A stretch of 64,000 bases of DNA from Caulobacter sp. (lineage in GTDB: Bacteria; Pseudomonadota; Alphaproteobacteria; Caulobacterales; Caulobacteraceae): the NCBI GenBank assembly GCA_030645575.1, contig JAUSMJ010000073.1, forward strand, positions 42,228 through 106,227. The letters are read 5' to 3'. Positions 28,177 to 38,600 of this stretch are shown piece by piece; position 1 is the first letter of the stretch, and the number at the start of each line of letters is the position of its first letter. Both the position numbers and the translations under genes were made by a program. Under the pieces are notes generated by a model, which worked only from the letters and a program-made list of their open reading frames with translations, was not told the DNA's origin and ran no database searches.

Positions 28177-30075
28177 GTGATTGCCAAGAGTCGGTTCAGG
28201 CATGGGAGGGCCGCGTTGCTGGCGCTCCTGCTGATCGCTTCAAGCGCTCCGCTGGCGGCGGTCCGCCCAGCGCTCGCGGCGGCGGCGGCCGACACTTACA
28301 CCTTCGCTTTTCGCGACGCCGATATCGCCCAGGTCGCCGAGGAGATCCTCGGCGTGACCCTGGGCCTGACCTATACGATCGACCCGTCGGTGAGCGGCAA
28401 GATGTCGTTCCGGGTCGAGCGGCGCATGACCCGCGCCCAGCTGCTGGAGGCGTTCGAGGGCGCGCTTGGCAACAACGGCGTGGTCATGATCCGCCAGGGC
28501 GAAAGCCTGCTGCTGACGGCCCGGGCCAACGCCAAGGCGTCCGGCGGCGTTCAGAGTTCCGCCGACGGTGTCAGCCGGGCTGGCTACAGTGTCGTCGCGG
28601 TCCCCCTCGACTATGCGGCCCCCAGCGAAGTCGCCAAGGTGCTGCAGTCGGTGGGGCCCGCCAACGTGGTCCTTGAAGCGGATGACAAGACCGGCGTCCT
28701 GCTTCTGGGTGGAACGGGCCGGGAAATCGAAGCGGCGCTCTCGACGATCAAGGTGTTCGACCGCAGCAGCCTGCAGGGCGCCCGCATGCGCTGGTTCGAG
28801 CTGAGCCAGGCCTCGGCGCCATCCGTCGCCGGCGAGATCAACCAGATACTGCAGGCCTCGGGGACGGCCGGCGCCACGGTCGTCCCGCTCAGGAGACTGA
28901 ACGGCATCATCGCCTTCGCCCGCTCGACCGGGACGCTCGACGAGGTCGGCGGTTGGGTCGAGCGCCTGGACAAATCCAGCGGCGAGCAGGCCTCGACTCT
29001 TTGGGTCTATCACCCGCTCAACGTCTCGGCGGAATCCCTGGCCGCGACACTTGCCAGCGTGACGCCGGGAGGCGGGGGATACAGCGCCGCCGCCGCGCCA
29101 GCGGGGCCGGCGGCAGGACAAGCCGGCGCCGCCGCGCCACCCGTGACGGCGCCGACGCCCAACCTCGCCCCCGTGGTCGGGGAGGAGGCGATCCGCATTG
29201 GTGTGGATCGCGAGTCCAATTCGCTGCTGATTTCCGCCTCGCCCGCCGACCGGGTGCGCATCCTCAAAGTGCTTGAGGAGATCGATGTCACGCCGAGCCA
29301 GGTGTTGATCGAAGCCTCGATTCTTGAGGTGACGCTGACCGATGGCCTCAGCAGCGGGGTCAACTGGTCGGTGCTCGGCGACGCTGGGCGGTTGAAGATT
29401 ATCTCCACCTCCGACGCCGCGGGCGGCATCGCGCCGACCCTGCCGGGCCTGGCGGTCACCTTCATCGGCGACGACATCAAGGCGGCCATCGACGCGCTGG
29501 CCGAGCGCACGGCCGTGGAGGTGATTTCCACGCCCAAGATCGTCACGCTCAACAATCGCACCGCCACCCTGCAGATCGGCGACCAGGTGCCGGTGGTGAT
29601 CCAGACCGCTCAGAGCAATGTGACGCCCGACGCGCCTCGCGTGGTCAACGTGGAATACCGCGACACCGGCGTGATCCTGACCGTCACGCCGCGGGTCAGC
29701 GGCGACGCCATCATGCTGACCATCGCCCAGGAGGTCAGCTCGGTGGCCAAGACCACCACATCGGGTATCGATTCGCCGACCATCCAGCAGCGCCGGTTTG
29801 AGAGCACGCTGATGCTGCGCGACGGCCAGGCGGTGGCGCTGGGCGGCCTGATCAGCAGCACCCGCAGCAACGGCGACTCCGGTGTTCCCTACATCAAGGA
29901 CGTCCCGGGGCTGGGGCGGCTGTTCAAAAGCCAGGAGCGGGACCAGCGCCGAACTGAGTTGATCGTGCTGATCACCGCCAGGATCATGCGCGGCGAGGAA
30001 TCCTCCGCCCGGGTGATGACCGATCTGATGGACGACCTGAAGGAGATCACCAGTCGTGGCCTGCTCAGCCGCTAG
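28177..30075 (+). CDS. gspD: type II secretion secretin GspD
   Basis: This is a 632-residue outer-membrane secretin. GTG 28177 is preferred because GGGAGG lies six bases upstream and a normal signal peptide follows (AALLALLLIASSAPL, cleavage near PALA). ATG 28120, which overlaps the upstream stop, is the alternative and would give an overlong leader. N0-N3 domains cover about residues 40-350, with a Pro/Ala-rich linker near 330. The C-terminal secretin domain has VEVISTPKIVTLNNRTATLQIGDQVPVV and the closing DGQAVALGGLISS and VPGLGRLF motifs. It forms the exit channel of the system. Confidence 0.9.
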   Translation: MIAKSRFRHGRAALLALLLIASSAPLAAVRPALAAAAADTYTFAFRDADIAQVAEEILGVTLGLTYTIDPSVSGKMSFRVERRMTRAQLLEAFEGALGNNGVVMIRQGESLLLTARANAKASGGVQSSADGVSRAGYSVVAVPLDYAAPSEVAKVLQSVGPANVVLEADDKTGVLLLGGTGREIEAALSTIKVFDRSSLQGARMRWFELSQASAPSVAGEINQILQASGTAGATVVPLRRLNGIIAFARSTGTLDEVGGWVERLDKSSGEQASTLWVYHPLNVSAESLAATLASVTPGGGGYSAAAAPAGPAAGQAGAAAPPVTAPTPNLAPVVGEEAIRIGVDRESNSLLISASPADRVRILKVLEEIDVTPSQVLIEASILEVTLTDGLSSGVNWSVLGDAGRLKIISTSDAAGGIAPTLPGLAVTFIGDDIKAAIDALAERTAVEVISTPKIVTLNNRTATLQIGDQVPVVIQTAQSNVTPDAPRVVNVEYRDTGVILTVTPRVSGDAIMLTIAQEVSSVAKTTTSGIDSPTIQQRRFESTLMLRDGQAVALGGLISSTRSNGDSGVPYIKDVPGLGRLFKSQERDQRRTELIVLITARIMRGEESSARVMTDLMDDLKEITSRGLLSR

Positions 30076-30781
30076 GTCCGTGCCCGCCCGCCCGGACGCG
30101 GGGTATGCGACCGCGGCGGCGGCGCTGACGGCGCTGGCCCTGTCGCTGGTGGTCAGCGCGGTCATGGGCGCGAGCCTCACCGATCTGCGCGCCGCCCGCA
30201 CGGCCCTGGACCGCACCCGCGTCGAGGCGTCCCTCGACGGAGCCCAGCAGGCCGCGGTCGCGGCGCTGCTGGATGCCGGCGCGCCGGCCCGTCTGCGCTG
30301 GATCGTGCCGGCCAGTCGGGGCGCGATCGAGATTCTGGCCGAGCCCGAAGCGCCTAAGCTGGCCTTGTCCGCCGCCGCCGACCTGGCCGACGGCGAGCTC
30401 CTGGCGCTAGCCCCGGGCGACGCGGGATCCATCCGACCACGGCTGCGGGCCCTGGCGTTGTCGGGCGGGAGCTCCGCCGATATCGCGCGGCTTGGCTCCG
30501 CGCCGCTTTGGCGCGCCTGCGCGGCCTCGCTGATCTCGCCCTATGGCCAGGGAGGGTCGCTCGCGCTGTCGACCGCCGCTCCGCCCTCGCGGGGGCGATT
30601 TTCCTGGCGAGCCGGGGAAGTGTGGCGGCTGCGGGCCCTCTCGCCTGACGGCTGGGCCGACGATCGGATCGTTCGACTGACCGGAGACGCCGAGCATCCA
30701 GCCGCGATCATCGAGCGCGTGCTTGTTCGCGGACAAAGAGGAGGGGAGCCATGCGGGGTCTTGATCGAAAGCGGCGCCTGA
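30056..30781 (+). CDS. GspK-like minor pseudopilin
   Basis: This 241-residue protein starts at GTG 30056 inside the end of gspD. A prepilin-like leader ends in PDAG, then YATAAAALTALALSLVVSAV; it lacks Glu at +5, a feature known for GspK, which sits at the pilus tip. The remaining ~200 residues form a larger globular domain than in other pseudopilins, again as in GspK. Position before gspG supports the call. Confidence 0.65.
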   Translation: MACSAARSVPARPDAGYATAAAALTALALSLVVSAVMGASLTDLRAARTALDRTRVEASLDGAQQAAVAALLDAGAPARLRWIVPASRGAIEILAEPEAPKLALSAAADLADGELLALAPGDAGSIRPRLRALALSGGSSADIARLGSAPLWRACAASLISPYGQGGSLALSTAAPPSRGRFSWRAGEVWRLRALSPDGWADDRIVRLTGDAEHPAAIIERVLVRGQRGGEPCGVLIESGA

Positions 30782-31203
30782 CCTCGGAGAGCGAGGCTGG
30801 CTATACCCTGACTGAAATGCTGGTGGTTGTCGGCATCATCGGTCTGATCGCGGCCGTGTTGACGCCGACGCTGATCGGCCAGCTTGGCCGCGCCCGGGCC
30901 AAGGCCGCCCAGCTCCAACTCAAAACCGTATCGGCCGAGGTCGAGATGTTCATGGCCGACGTCGGCCGCTACCCGACCGCCGCCGAGGGGCTGCCAGCTC
31001 TGGTGAAGGAGCCGACCGGCGTGGAAGGCTGGACCGGCCCCTATATGCGCGACGAGGAATCGCTGCGTGATCCCTGGGGCCGCCCCATTCGCTATACGGT
31101 GGGGGCGGACGGCCAAGGCTATGTGCTGGTCAGTCTTGGGGCCGACGGCAAGGAAGGCGGCAGCGGCGTGGGTCGGGACCTGCGGGCGCCGGCCGGCCAA
31201 TGA
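30751..31203 (+). CDS. gspG: major pseudopilin GspG
   Basis: This is a 150-residue protein with leader ending AGYTLTEMLVVVGIIGLIAA (cleavage before Tyr, Glu at +5). The body shows the GspG core: ADVGRYPTAAEGLPALVKEP, WTGPYMRDEESLRDPWGRPI and YVLVSLGADGKEGGSG, which includes the calcium-binding loop. It is the main subunit of the periplasmic pseudopilus. A strong ribosome-binding site (GAGGAGGGGA) precedes its ATG, in line with the need for high expression. Confidence 0.92.
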   Translation: MRGLDRKRRLTSESEAGYTLTEMLVVVGIIGLIAAVLTPTLIGQLGRARAKAAQLQLKTVSAEVEMFMADVGRYPTAAEGLPALVKEPTGVEGWTGPYMRDEESLRDPWGRPIRYTVGADGQGYVLVSLGADGKEGGSGVGRDLRAPAGQ

Positions 31204-31949
31204 CCGCCGGCGTCGTCCTTCCAGTGTTCGCCGGCCTCATTGGCGCTTGCGCGGGCAGTTTCGCCGCCACCGCGGCGCTCCGATCGCTGCGGGGTGAGAA
31301 GGCTCTGGCCGGACGGTCGCGCTGCGATGGCTGCGGCCAAGCGTTGGGGTTCGCGGCCACGACGCCGATCATCTCCTTTGCTGTCCTGCGCGGCGCCTGC
31401 GCACGCTGCGGCTCGCGCATCGATTCGGCTCATGTCGCCGGCGAAGCCGCGGGCGCGACCCTAGCCGGCGCGGCCTTCTGGCTGGTTCCGCCGGCTGAGG
31501 CCGCACTGACTGCCGCGCTGGGGCTCGTGCTCGTGGCGGCCTCGATCATCGACCAGCGGACCCAGCGTTTGCCTAACCTGCTGACGCTCGCGGTTGCGCT
31601 GCTCTGCCTGGGGCTCGCGGCCCTGAACGGGCAAGTTCTGGTCGGGATAGCGGCGGCGACGATCACATTCGTGCTGCTCGAAGGCCTGCGCCGGGGCTTC
31701 CTGCGCCTGCGCGGTCACGCAGGCCTTGGTTCTGGCGATGTGAAACTGCTCTGCGCCCTGGCGCTCTGGCTGGGGGTGGCCACGCCTTGGGCCATCGCCT
31801 TGGCCGCCTTGGTCGGTCTGCTGGTCGCCATGGTCACCAAGCCGACAGACGGAAGAATCGCCTTTGGGCCGCTGATCGCCGGCGGCGCCCTGATGGTCGG
31901 GCTCGCCGTGGACGGTGGCGTATTGCCGGCTGAATGGGCGCTTGCATGA
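31200..31949 (+). CDS. prepilin peptidase (GspO/PilD type)
   Basis: This 249-residue polytopic membrane protease has paired CxxC motifs in its N-terminal loop (CDGCGQ ... CARCGS). The two catalytic aspartates sit in SIIDQRTQRLPN and GLGSGDVKLLCALALW. It cleaves and N-methylates the pseudopilins encoded in this operon. The island therefore carries its own peptidase and does not depend on one encoded elsewhere. It overlaps gspG and gspE by four bases each. Confidence 0.92.
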   Translation: MTAGVVLPVFAGLIGACAGSFAATAALRSLRGEKALAGRSRCDGCGQALGFAATTPIISFAVLRGACARCGSRIDSAHVAGEAAGATLAGAAFWLVPPAEAALTAALGLVLVAASIIDQRTQRLPNLLTLAVALLCLGLAALNGQVLVGIAAATITFVLLEGLRRGFLRLRGHAGLGSGDVKLLCALALWLGVATPWAIALAALVGLLVAMVTKPTDGRIAFGPLIAGGALMVGLAVDGGVLPAEWALA

Positions 31950-33625
31950 CGACCTTGGTGCTCAAGCGGCGCGAAGCCTTGCTCGACGATCTGCTGTCGC
32001 GGTCGGTGGTCGATGCGGCGGCCGTGGCGCGGGCCGAGTTGGTCGCCGTGAGGACTGGCCAGCCCGTCGAACAGGTGCTCAATCAGCTGGGCGCCCTTAG
32101 CGACGACGATCTGGTCGCCGCCTATGCGCGGGTGAGCGGTTGCGCCATCTGGGAGCCGCTCGCCGATCCGGTCACGGTGAACCCCGCCGACCTGCGCGTC
32201 AGCGCCGACTTCCTGCGCCGTGGCCGCATCCTGCCGATCCGCAAGCAGGGCGCCACGCTGATCTGCGCCGCTTGTGACCCGCTCGACGAAGGGGTCTTGT
32301 CGGGACTGGTGTTCGCGGTCGGCGGACGGGTCAGCCTGATGATCGCCCGGCCGGCCGACTGGTCGCGGGCCTTCTCCCAGGCTTACGAAGCCGAAGCCGC
32401 CATCGCCCCGCAGGCCGATGAACGGCGCCTGGAGCGCGAGATCGACCAGGTCGCGGACTCCGGCGGGGAGGGCGGCGGCGCGCGTCTGGTCGCCTCGGTG
32501 TTCGAGGCGGCCGTGGCGGCGGGCGCCTCCGATATTCACTTCGAGCCCCGACGGCACGACCTGCGCATCCGCCTGCGGGTCGATGGCCAGCTGATCGATC
32601 ACCGCCTGGTCAGCGCCGATCTCGCGCCAGCGGCGGTCTCGCGGATCAAGGTCATCGCCAACCTGAACCTGGGCGAGCGCCGCCTGCCCCAGGACGGGCG
32701 CACCAGCTTCGTCGTGCAGGGCCGATCGGTCGACGTGCGGGTCGCGACCTCGCCGACGGTGTTCGGGGAATCCGTCGTGTTGCGCATTCTCGACCGGGCC
32801 GCGGTCCAGCTGGATCTGGACCGGTTGGGCCTCGGCGAAGAGACGGTCGGGGTGCTGCGGCGGGCGGCCCGCTCGCCTCACGGCCTCTTCCTGATCACCG
32901 GCCCGACCGGCAGCGGCAAGACCACGACCCTCTACGCCCTGCTGCAGACGTTTGCCGGCTCGACCCGCAAGGTGCTGAGTGTCGAGGACCCCGTCGAATA
33001 TCACTTCGACCACGTCTCCCAGACCCAGGTGGCGCCCAACATCGGGCTGACGTTCGCCTCGGCGCTGCGTTCGTTCCTGCGCCAGGATCCCGACGTCATC
33101 CTGGTCGGCGAAATCCGCGATCCCGAGACCGCCGCGGTCGCCATGCAGGCCGCGATGACCGGCCATTTCGTGCTGGCCTCGGTCCACGCCAACGACGCCC
33201 TGGCCGTGGTTCCACGCCTGCTCGACATGGGCGTCGAGCCGTTCCAGCTGGCGGCTGGCCTGCGCGGTGTCGCCGCCCAGCGGCTTGTGCGGCGGATCTG
33301 CGAGCACTGCACCGACCACAGGCCCCCTGACGAGTCGGAGGTCATGTTCGCCCGCTCGATCGGCGGGACGCCGCCGGCCAAGGTCGCGTTCGGCAGGGGC
33401 TGTCCGGCCTGCGGGGGAAGCGGGTTCCACGGCCGAACCGCCATCGGCGAGGCGTTCCTCGCGTCCGAGCCGATGCTGCGGGCGATCGCCGATCGCGCAT
33501 CGACGGGCGCCCTGTCCGGGCTGGCGGTCGAGGCGGGGTTCCGGTCGATGGCGGTCGACGGGTTCGACAAGGTGCTGGCCGGGCTGACGACGGTCGATGA
33601 GGTCATCGCTGCCGTCCATGTCTGA
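31946..33625 (+). CDS. gspE: type II secretion ATPase GspE
   Basis: This is a 559-residue cytoplasmic ATPase powering pseudopilus assembly. Motifs in order are the N1/N2 domains over ~190 residues, SDIHFEPRRHDLRIRLRVDG, Walker A GPTGSGKTTTLYALL near residue 325, VLSVEDPVEYHF (Asp box), Walker B ILVGEIRDPETA, TGHFVLASVHAND (His box), and a zinc-binding tetracysteine region (ICEHC ... CPACGGSGF). ATG 31946 overlaps the peptidase stop (ATGA). Confidence 0.94.
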   Translation: MTTLVLKRREALLDDLLSRSVVDAAAVARAELVAVRTGQPVEQVLNQLGALSDDDLVAAYARVSGCAIWEPLADPVTVNPADLRVSADFLRRGRILPIRKQGATLICAACDPLDEGVLSGLVFAVGGRVSLMIARPADWSRAFSQAYEAEAAIAPQADERRLEREIDQVADSGGEGGGARLVASVFEAAVAAGASDIHFEPRRHDLRIRLRVDGQLIDHRLVSADLAPAAVSRIKVIANLNLGERRLPQDGRTSFVVQGRSVDVRVATSPTVFGESVVLRILDRAAVQLDLDRLGLGEETVGVLRRAARSPHGLFLITGPTGSGKTTTLYALLQTFAGSTRKVLSVEDPVEYHFDHVSQTQVAPNIGLTFASALRSFLRQDPDVILVGEIRDPETAAVAMQAAMTGHFVLASVHANDALAVVPRLLDMGVEPFQLAAGLRGVAAQRLVRRICEHCTDHRPPDESEVMFARSIGGTPPAKVAFGRGCPACGGSGFHGRTAIGEAFLASEPMLRAIADRASTGALSGLAVEAGFRSMAVDGFDKVLAGLTTVDEVIAAVHV

Positions 33626-34832
33626 AGCCGCCCCTCGATACGGCTATGTCGCCCTCGATGCATCGGGCCGGAAGGTCCGCGGCCAGCTGGAGGTCGCCTC
33701 GGAGGAGGCCGCGTTCGTCAACCTCAAAGCCCAGGGGCTGATGCCGGTCAGCGTCAAGGTCGTGGCGCGGCGCAAGGACGGCGCTCGCACCGCCGCCGGG
33801 CTTGGCGATCGCGAGACAGCCGAACTGGTGGCCGACCTGGCGGCGTTGCTCACCGCCGGGGCCGACATCCGCTCCGCTTTGACGATCATCGGCGGCAAGG
33901 CGGCCAAGGCGCCGGTGCAGGCCGCCGCGCGCGCCATGGCCAGGGACATCAGCGGTGGCGAGGCTCTCAATGTGGCGCTTGGCCGCCAGTTGCCCGAGCG
34001 GCACCGGTTCATCGCCGCGTTGCTGGCGGCCGGCGAGGCCTCGGGCGATCTGATCGGGGGACTGGAGCGCGGCGCGGAGATGCTCGACGCCCGCCTCAAG
34101 ATACGCGACCAACTGGTGTCGGTATTGGCCTATCCAATGTTCGTGCTGATCACCGCCATCGTCTCATTCCTGATCATCCTGACGCTGGTGGTCCCCTCGC
34201 TGGCGCCGCTGGCCGAAGCGCCAGGCGCGCAGCCGGGCCTGGCCATGCGGCTGCTGCTTGCCGCCAGCCGGTTCCTGACCGGCAACGGCTGGCTGCTGGC
34301 CGGGGGAGGGGTCGCGCTGGTGGTCGCCGGCGTCGTGGCCGGCGCGACGGGGCTCCTACGCAGCGGGGCCGAGCGGCTGGCGCTGGACGGGCCTGGCCGC
34401 CGCACGGCGGCAGGCCTCGTCTACGGCGGGTTCGCTGTCGCGCTCGGCGGCATGCTCTCGGCGGGAGCGCCGGTCAGCGACGCCCTTCGCCTGTCGTCGC
34501 GGGCGGTTCGGTCGGGCCTGGCCCGCAGGCGCCTGGAGCCTGTGGGCGCGGCCGTGCGTCAGGGCCAGGCGCTGTCGGCGGCGCTGTCCAGCGTCGGCGG
34601 GTTCCCTGACGAGATCGGCCGGCTGGCGCTGATCGGGGAGGAGTCGGGGGCCCTCGGTCCCATGCTGGCGAGGGCGGGTCGCCTGGCCGAACAGGCGGCG
34701 CTGCGCCGCGTCGAGTCCGTCAGCCGCATTCTGGGCCCGGCGATGATCGTCCTGCTCGGTGGGTTGATCGGTCTACTTATGGCGGGATTGCTATCGGGTG
34801 TGACGGGTCTGGGCGACGCGGCGCTGCAGTAG
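33618..34832 (+). CDS. gspF: type II secretion inner-membrane platform protein GspF
   Basis: This 404-residue protein has an N-terminal YGYVALDASGRKVRGQLEV segment and two repeated cytoplasmic helical domains. The three transmembrane helices are near residues 170-195 (LVSVLAYPMFVLITAIVSFL), 225-255 and the C-terminus (ILGPAMIVLLGGLIGLLMAG). GspF couples the ATPase to pseudopilus assembly. The start ATG 33618 lies within the end of gspE. It is the last gene of the secretion operon; the next gene is convergent and 23 bases away. Confidence 0.92.
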   Translation: MSEAAPRYGYVALDASGRKVRGQLEVASEEAAFVNLKAQGLMPVSVKVVARRKDGARTAAGLGDRETAELVADLAALLTAGADIRSALTIIGGKAAKAPVQAAARAMARDISGGEALNVALGRQLPERHRFIAALLAAGEASGDLIGGLERGAEMLDARLKIRDQLVSVLAYPMFVLITAIVSFLIILTLVVPSLAPLAEAPGAQPGLAMRLLLAASRFLTGNGWLLAGGGVALVVAGVVAGATGLLRSGAERLALDGPGRRTAAGLVYGGFAVALGGMLSAGAPVSDALRLSSRAVRSGLARRRLEPVGAAVRQGQALSAALSSVGGFPDEIGRLALIGEESGALGPMLARAGRLAEQAALRRVESVSRILGPAMIVLLGGLIGLLMAGLLSGVTGLGDAALQ

Positions 34833-34855
34833 GCGGCGACAGCCGCCCCGCGAGG

Positions 34856-35530
34856 TCAGCGAACCTCGACGAAGCCGGCCGGGACGGCAATATCGACCCT
34901 GCGGCTGAAGTCCAGGTCGATGGCGCGATAGCGCCCCGGCGCCGCGGCGACATAGGGCGCGCAGCCGGCCATGGCCCGCATGGCGTCGCGCTCGGCCGCC
35001 GCGTTGTTCGTCCCATGCGCCGGACGGATGGGGGTCGGCGACCCGGCCAGGCTGCCGTCGGCGGCCAGCAGGATCCGCATGCGCACGGGCAGGGGCCGGG
35101 CCGGAATTCGCCAGCAGGGCCGGGATGGATCGCCGAGGCGCCGCGCGATCGAAGCCTGGTCCCCGGGGTTGCCGCCGCGAGACGCCACCGGCGCGGCGGG
35201 GCCGGGTTCAGCGGCCCCGGCCGATTCGCCGAGAATGTCGGAGAGCGATGAGGCCCGGCGGTCGAAAAGAGGGGCCTGGTCGGTCGCAGCGGCGGTCAGC
35301 CGACGCCGCAGCGCCTCCACGGCCGACTCGCGCGAGGGGACGAGTGAAGGTTTCGATGATCCCCCGCCGGTTGAATCGATCAGGTCCACCGCGAAGGTCG
35401 GACCATCCGGCTCGGGCTCGCGAACAGGCAGGGCCGCGGGCCCAGTAATCATCAAGAGACATGCCAGTATAGCGTGCAGCGCAATAGCGCCCAGGCCCGC
35501 GAGCCAATTGGAAATCAGCCTCGGCGTCAT
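34856..35530 (-). CDS. TolA/TonB-like membrane protein (copy 1)
   Basis: This 224-residue protein from ATG 35530 has one N-terminal transmembrane helix (LGAIALHAILACLLMITG), an acidic Pro-rich stretch (REPEPDGPTFAVDLID) and a disordered periplasmic spacer. The C-terminal domain has RPCWRIP...PVRMRILLAADGSL and MRAMAGCAPY, typical of TolA/TonB C-terminal folds with a conserved cysteine pair. Such proteins couple inner-membrane energy to the outer membrane. A homologous, similarly arranged protein lies at 42.36-43.10 kb. Each copy is divergent from a large RHS gene, so I infer a functional link. No exbBD/tolQR gene is adjacent. Confidence 0.7.
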   Translation of the reverse strand: MTPRLISNWLAGLGAIALHAILACLLMITGPAALPVREPEPDGPTFAVDLIDSTGGGSSKPSLVPSRESAVEALRRRLTAAATDQAPLFDRRASSLSDILGESAGAAEPGPAAPVASRGGNPGDQASIARRLGDPSRPCWRIPARPLPVRMRILLAADGSLAGSPTPIRPAHGTNNAAAERDAMRAMAGCAPYVAAAPGRYRAIDLDFSRRVDIAVPAGFVEVR

Positions 35531-35672
35531 GTCGTTTTTGTAGCGCTGTAGGGAGGCGCAACCGGCAAGATCGTCTCGCGAACATAGTGTTGTATGAAAG
35601 TGCGCGATGGGGTTGCGCTCCGCCCGGCAACAGATATCGTCTTGGGCGAGTTGGGGAAAGTGGGGGCGAGCC

Positions 35673-38600
35673 ATGCGGCGAGTGCTGACGGCTGTTGACG
35701 GGTCGGTTGCGGACGCGGGAGCGAACAGGTCCGCGCGGATCGGGCCGGCGGCCTGGCTGACGCTGATCGTCATGGTTCTGGCCGTCGCGGCGGGGCCGAA
35801 CCGGGCTCTGGCCCAGGGCGTGCCGCCACCTCCGATCCGCTCCACGATCGACGCCAACGGCGTTGACCTGATCAGCGGCGACTTCACCTATTCGGTCGAA
35901 GAGCTCTCCATCGGCCAACCGGGGGCCGGAGGCCTCAGCTACCTGCGCAGCTTCGTCGAAACCGGATGGCGGGACAATTTCGTCGGGACCATCAACAGCG
36001 ACGGCACGGTCTACACCGTCAGTTTTGGCGGAACCTCGGAGAGCTTCGATCTGGTCGGCGGTGTCTACACCCCCGGCGAAGGCCAGGGCTCGACCCTGAC
36101 GTTCGACGCCGGAACCCAGCTCTACACCTACAGGTCGGGCGACGGTGTGGTGGCGGTGTTCTCCAAGGCGCTCAACGGGTCGCCGTTCGCCTGGCTGCCA
36201 GCCGCCAACGAGGCGCGTGTCACCTCGATCACCCGGCCGTCCGGTGAGGTGCTGACATTCAACTACCGGTCGGTGACGGTCACCTCGCCCTACACCTATA
36301 CGGCTCATCGCCTGCAGTCGGTGACCAACAACCTGGGCTATCAGATCAAGTTCGAATACGCGCTCAATACCGCGACGCTGGCGGATCACCTCAACAGCTG
36401 GCTGACCGTGACCAAGGTCACGGGTTTGAATGGCGCGACCGACTATTGCAACCCTGTCGCCGACAGCTGCGGCTTTTCCCAGACCTGGCCCAACGCCACC
36501 TACGCGACCATTCCCTACAGCACCACCCAGACGGTGACCGATACGCTGGGACGGGTCACCCGGTACACTCGCGACACGAGCGGGGACAAGCTCGCCGGCA
36601 TTCGCCGCCCGTCGGCCTCCACCGACACCACCATCATCACCTACAATGGCGCCGGCCAGGTGGCGTCGGTCTCCAACGGGTCCGCAAGCTGGACCTACAG
36701 CTATGCCGACACCAGCACCCAGCGCACCACGACGGTGACCGATCCGCTGGCCCATACGCGCATCCTGATTTCGGACCTGGCCACGGGCCTGACGGTGTCC
36801 GATACCGATGGCGTGGGCCGAACGGTTGCCTATCAATACGACAGCCTCGGCCGGGTCACGCGCGTCACCTCGCCCGAGGGCGACTATACCCAGTTCACCT
36901 ACGATGCCCGGGGTAACGTCACCCAGACCACCCGCGTCCCCAAGGCGGGCTCTGGCCTCTCGAACATCAGCACGACGGCCAGCTACGACGCCACCTGCGT
37001 CAACCCGGTCAAGTGCAACAAGCCCAACACCACCACCAACGCCACGGGGGCGGCCACCGACTATACCTATGACGCCACCCATGGCGGCCTGCTGACGGCC
37101 ACCGAGCCGGCCGCAACGGCCGGGGGAACCCGGCCGCAGACGCGGATCACCTACAGCTCGCTGTATGCGTATTACAAGAACAGCGGCGGCTCGATCGTGG
37201 CGGCCGCCACGCCGGTCTATCTGCCCACCGCCACCTCGGCCTGTGTCAGCGGGTCGTCCTGCGCCGGCGCCGCGACCGAGGTGAAGACGACCATCACCTA
37301 TGGCGCCGCGGGCGTGGCCAACAATCGCCTGGCGACAGCCGTTGCGTCGGGCTCGGGCGACGGGGGCCTGACGGCCACCGCGACGATGACCTGGGACGCG
37401 GTCGGCAACCGCCTGACGGTGGACGGTCCGCTGGCCGGCGCCGACGACACCACCCGTTACCGCTACGACGCCGCCCGGCAGCTGGTCGGCGTGGTCGGCC
37501 CCGACCCCGACGGTGCCGGAGCGCTGAAGTTCCGCGCCGGACGGGCCGCCTACAACGCCGACGGCCAGCCCACCCTGATCGAACGGGGCACGGTGACCGC
37601 CCAGACCGACACGGCCTGGGCCGCCATGACCGTGCTGGAGCAGCAGACCCTGGCCTATGACACCCTGGGCCGGCTGACCAAAAAGACCCTGGTCACCGAC
37701 GGCGCGACCCAGGCGGTGATCCAGCAGAGCTACGACGCCGCCAACCGGCTGGACTGCACCGCCGTTCGCATGAACCCGGCCGTGTTCGGCTCCCCGCCCA
37801 GTTCGGCCTGCACCCTGGGAGCCGCCGGCGCCAACGGGCCCGACCGGATCACCCGCAACAGCTACAGCAACGCCGACCAGATCACCAAGGTGACCAGCGC
37901 CTACGGGGTCAGCGGTCAGGCGGCGGACGACGTAACGCTGACCTACAACAGCTGGGCCCAGGTCGCGACGGCGGCCGACGCCATGGGCGGCCTGACGACC
38001 TACGAATACGATGGGTTCGGCCGGCCCAAGAAAACCCGCTATCCGATCGCGTCGAACCGCACGTCCAGCTCGACGACCGACTACGAGGAAATCACCTACG
38101 ACGTTTACGGCCGGGTCTCCCAGCAGCGCCGGCGGGACGCCACGGTGTTCGGCGTCGCCTATGACCTGCTCGGCCGGCCGACGACCATCGACGCGCCGGG
38201 CGCCATGGCCGACGTCACCTATAGCTATGACCTTCTGAGCCGCGCGACCTCGGCGGCGATCTCCGGCCACACCTTGACCTTCGCCTGGGACGCCCTGGGT
38301 CGGCAGACCAGCGCGGCGGGCCCCCTGGGAACCGTCAGCTATCAATACGACCTGGCCGGCGCCCGCACGCGGGTGACCTGGCCCGACAGCTTCTACGTCG
38401 CTTATGACCATGATCTGACCGGCGCGGTCACTGCCGCGCGGGAGAATGGCGCGACGACGGGGGCCGGGGTGCTGGCCAGCTTCGCCTATGACGACCTGGG
38501 CCGGCGCGCCAGCCTGACCCGCGGCAATGGCGTGGTCACCAGCTATACGTTCGACTCCGCCTCGCGGCTGACCAGCCTGGCGCAGAACCTTGCCGGGACG